From JBDTMC01 sp039934475 (GTDB taxonomy: Bacteria > Acidobacteriota > Terriglobia > Bryobacterales > Bryobacteraceae), in assembly GCA_039934475.1 (NCBI GenBank), contig JBDTMC010000135.1, positions 1 to 16,794 of the forward strand: a DNA stretch of 16,794 bases, written 5' to 3'. Every line of letters begins with the position of its first letter. Position 1 is the stretch's first letter. The notes below the pieces were generated by a model. It was given only the letters and a program-made list of their open reading frames with translations, searched no databases and was not told the DNA's origin. Below are positions 14,487-16,794 of the stretch, in pieces. The position numbers were made by a program, and so were the translations under genes.

Positions 14487-15068
14487 ATGCGTCTTCTCCT
14501 GCTTACCTGCATGCTCGTTGTCCCTGCGCTTTCGACAGAAATTATCGCCTCTGGAGTGGTATCTTTCGACGTTTTCATTCCCTCCGCCGACCAGGTAACG
14601 GGTGTTAATGCGTTTAATATATATAACTTCACCGGTCCCACCTATGGCCCTATTCTCGGCACACCCTATGTGGCCACCTCGCTTATATTTCAAGATGCAA
14701 CATTGACGCTGAACGTTCAGGGTGGCTCTCAGCAGGTGATCAATCTGGGCGATATCGCGCCTGGTCTTCTGCAAGACAACGACGGAAATCCTGTTGTGCA
14801 ATTCCCGGCCACTATCCTATTCACTTCGGCAATTTTTCAGGCTACATTGACTCCAACCTCTTTCCTTCTATCGGACGGAACAACCTTCCTAACGTCGCCA
14901 TCAATACTCCTCAACCTCACACCCGCCTCCGGCACTGTACTGGTGGCGGGAACCGATCTGGCGCCAATCTATCTGCAATCGGAAGGGTCTGCCGTGCCGG
15001 AACCCGGCACACTCACTCTCATTGGATGTGGTCTGGCAACTATCGCCATGATCCGGCGAAAGCAGTGA
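14487..15068 (+). CDS. PEP-CTERM sorting-domain protein, exported
   Basis: A 193-residue protein from ATG 14487; ATG 14472 would add five residues. Residues 1-16 (MRLLLLTCMLVVPALS) are a short signal peptide. The middle is rich in Thr, Leu and Ile with no Cys, and has a beta-strand-like pattern without a recognised domain. The C-terminus is a textbook PEP-CTERM signal: VPEPG (170-174), a hydrophobic segment and a basic tail IRRKQ. Exosortase would cut this tail and deliver the protein to the outer envelope or extracellular polysaccharide; no exosortase gene is in the window. Neither start has a clear Shine-Dalgarno. Local base composition is more AT-rich than elsewhere in the window. The glycosidase gene starts 10 bp after its stop, indicating an operon. 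Confidence 0.88.
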   Translation: MRLLLLTCMLVVPALSTEIIASGVVSFDVFIPSADQVTGVNAFNIYNFTGPTYGPILGTPYVATSLIFQDATLTLNVQGGSQQVINLGDIAPGLLQDNDGNPVVQFPATILFTSAIFQATLTPTSFLLSDGTTFLTSPSILLNLTPASGTVLVAGTDLAPIYLQSEGSAVPEPGTLTLIGCGLATIAMIRRKQ

Positions 15069-15078
15069 TTCTGCGCTC

Positions 15079-16794
15079 ATGACAAAAATATATGCCGTGC
15101 TTGCCCTAATCGCTGGTCTGCCCGTCCTTCATGCGTCGGTTCTTCTTAACTCAGTAGCATCACCCTCATCCGGCCAAGCGGGTGTGACAGTGATTACTCT
15201 GATGGGCTCTGGCTTCCCTTCGGGCACAATACCGGCGTCCAACGTCAGCGTGCAGTTGAAACCGTCCGTCTCCGACTCCGGCCCGTCGGCTACCTCGACG
15301 GCGACAGCGGTACAAGTTGTGTTAGGTACAACCAGTCGCGTCACGTTCCAGATTCCTGTCTCAATCGTAGTAACGATCCCAATTGCTTACACGGTTTCCA
15401 TCAATGGGATCACCTCAACCGGCGTGAACTTTTCCAGCAGCAACACCGCTTCTCTCACCATTAACCCCAGTGCTCAGATCGTGAACCTGTCTCCTTCTAC
15501 AGGAAATGCCGGGCAAGCTCTCACCGTTACCATTGCCGGACTTTACACGAACTTCGTGCCAGGCGCGACGCAAGCGACTTTTGGACCAGGGATAGCCGTA
15601 GGAGGAGCGCCTGCCGGCCAACTCGGCCCGGTAACGGTACTTAGTCCAATTAGCGCTACGGCCCGGCTAGCCATCGGAATAGACGCAACGCCAGGATCAC
15701 AGCCGGTAACCGTATCGACGGGTATCCAGCAAGCTTCACTGGCCAACGGGTTTACCATTCTGCCTCCGCTCACCACCATTAACGTCGATACCACAACCAC
15801 TACGGCCTTCTCCGCGGGTTTCAGCGGCTTTAATATGCCGCAACTGCTGAATGGAGTTGAGTTCTTCGATCCGAAGTTCATTGCGGCCATCCAGCCCATG
15901 AAACCTGGCTTTCTTCGTTTCCCTTCCGGCACCGCGTCCATAGCGTTCGACTGGCAGACCGGGTTTACTAACACCACATGGTTGAGCAATCTCACAACAG
16001 GCACCCCGCCTCCGGTGGATCCGTTGACGGCCTATATTCTGCGCCGGGGCCAGAAACTCACGCAAGCAAAAGGGGGAGTTTTCCTTTCGGATTTCGCCAC
16101 CTTAGCCAAGGCACTGGGCACCAGCGCCGTGATTTGCTTTAACGGATTTACCGACAACAACCCCGGTTCCGCATTTACCATGGCGACGACGGCGCGCAGC
16201 CTCGGATTGAATGTCCGCGAATGGGAGCTTGCCAACGAGCCTTATTACTTCAGGAGCATTTTTTCGACAGCGGGCGCCTATGCGACGAAGATGCGTTCCT
16301 ACTTTACCGGAATATCCTCAGCGGATCCGACCGCAAAAGTGGCTCTGTTCTTTGCCGGACTCTACCCGGGGATTGCCGGTGATTTCTCAGCGTGGGATAA
16401 CGCGATGTTCGCTTACTCACCTCGCTACTGGAATACCGATTCCGTGCATCTCTACCCCATAGAGACGACGGTCACCGCCGGCTTGGTCTCAGGAAGGGCA
16501 CGCGCCTATCTCAGTGCGTCGGATGAGCAAGCTACGCTGAACGGAATCCTTGCCCACGGGATTCCGCAGTACCTGACGTCGTATCTTCCTCCTCTGATGG
16601 GGGCGAGCACTCCGTTCTTCATTACAGAATTCAATTCCGACGGCACAGGGACTGCGCCTTTCGCAGGGTCGATCTACAATGGAATCTTCCTCGCCGAGGG
16701 CATGGCCCGGATGAGCGTCATTCCGAATTTGCAGGGCGTCGCCGTTCACGCATTGTTCTATGGCAACGCCGGTTACTTCGGAATGATTCGCGCG
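15079..16794 (+). CDS. Secreted clan GH-A glycoside hydrolase with N-terminal Ig-like (IPT/TIG) domains (3' end outside window)
   Basis: 572 residues are in the window and the frame is open at the right edge. Residues 1-19 are a signal peptide. Two Ig-like modules follow at about 21-130 and 132-229. The second (QIVNLSPSTGNAGQALTVTI..., ...LANGFTILPP) is of the IPT/TIG type. A TIM-barrel glycosidase begins near 233: PGFLRFPSGT (276-285) resembles the substrate-binding strand of GH39/51/79-type enzymes. WELANEP (382-388) gives the acid/base E387 of clan GH-A, VHLYP (456-460) follows, and FFITEFN (513-519) gives the probable nucleophile E517. This suggests a retaining exo-glycosidase or glycanase on a plant or microbial polysaccharide. 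The exact GH family and substrate cannot be assigned by eye. It lies 10 bp downstream of the PEP-CTERM gene without a visible Shine-Dalgarno, so coupled expression is likely. Confidence 0.8.
   Translation, partial: MTKIYAVLALIAGLPVLHASVLLNSVASPSSGQAGVTVITLMGSGFPSGTIPASNVSVQLKPSVSDSGPSATSTATAVQVVLGTTSRVTFQIPVSIVVTIPIAYTVSINGITSTGVNFSSSNTASLTINPSAQIVNLSPSTGNAGQALTVTIAGLYTNFVPGATQATFGPGIAVGGAPAGQLGPVTVLSPISATARLAIGIDATPGSQPVTVSTGIQQASLANGFTILPPLTTINVDTTTTTAFSAGFSGFNMPQLLNGVEFFDPKFIAAIQPMKPGFLRFPSGTASIAFDWQTGFTNTTWLSNLTTGTPPPVDPLTAYILRRGQKLTQAKGGVFLSDFATLAKALGTSAVICFNGFTDNNPGSAFTMATTARSLGLNVREWELANEPYYFRSIFSTAGAYATKMRSYFTGISSADPTAKVALFFAGLYPGIAGDFSAWDNAMFAYSPRYWNTDSVHLYPIETTVTAGLVSGRARAYLSASDEQATLNGILAHGIPQYLTSYLPPLMGASTPFFITEFNSDGTGTAPFAGSIYNGIFLAEGMARMSVIPNLQGVAVHALFYGNAGYFGMIRA

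Overview
The window looks like chromosomal DNA of an Acidobacteriota member, probably of the Bryobacterales/Solibacter type. This is inferred from the fairly high GC content, a PEP-CTERM exosortase substrate, an acidobacterial-style Ig-like (IPT/TIG) repeat fused to a glycosidase, an imuA-imuB pair, FHA-GAF-PP2C signalling and secreted carbohydrate-active enzymes. No rRNA, CRISPR array, insertion sequence, phage gene or integrase was seen.

Layout. 1-1346 (-): secreted GH29 alpha-L-fucosidase, cut by the left edge. 1417-3087 (+): ribonuclease J. 3090-4448 (+): GlcD-type FAD oxidase, apparently starting at a CTG codon 2 bp after the RNase J stop. 4471-4557 (+): tRNA-Leu(UAG), whose likely promoter overlaps the oxidase stop codon. 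4558-5027: gene-free, with several inverted repeats. 5028-7742 (+): CHASE4/HAMP hybrid histidine kinase with two receiver domains. Convergent to it is a likely two-gene operon on the minus strand: an atypical SDR (9433-10293), then an FHA-GAF-PP2C phosphatase (7768-9408). 10384-11340 (+): DHH/DHHA1 phosphoesterase. 11399-12382 (+): secreted HAF-repeat protein, whose stop overlaps that of imuB. 13653-14315 (-) and 12379-13635 (-): imuA and imuB, translesion-synthesis accessory genes. 14487-15068 (+): PEP-CTERM protein. 15079 to the right edge (+): secreted clan GH-A glycosidase with N-terminal Ig-like domains.

How the genes relate. Three themes recur. The first is secreted or surface carbohydrate handling (GH29 at the left edge, PEP-CTERM protein plus GH-A glycosidase at the right edge). 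The second is nucleic-acid turnover and repair (RNase J, DHH phosphoesterase, imuAB). The third is signalling (hybrid kinase, PP2C phosphatase). Most units are small and alternate in strand, so this is probably ordinary core and lineage-specific chromosome rather than an island.

I see no clear undescribed multi-gene system. The points most worth a second look are the CTG start, the short ImuB and Walker-A-variant ImuA with no dnaE2 beside them, the imuA/PEP-CTERM divergent promoter region with a central palindrome, the PEP-CTERM plus glycosidase pair, and the structured leader before the hybrid kinase.
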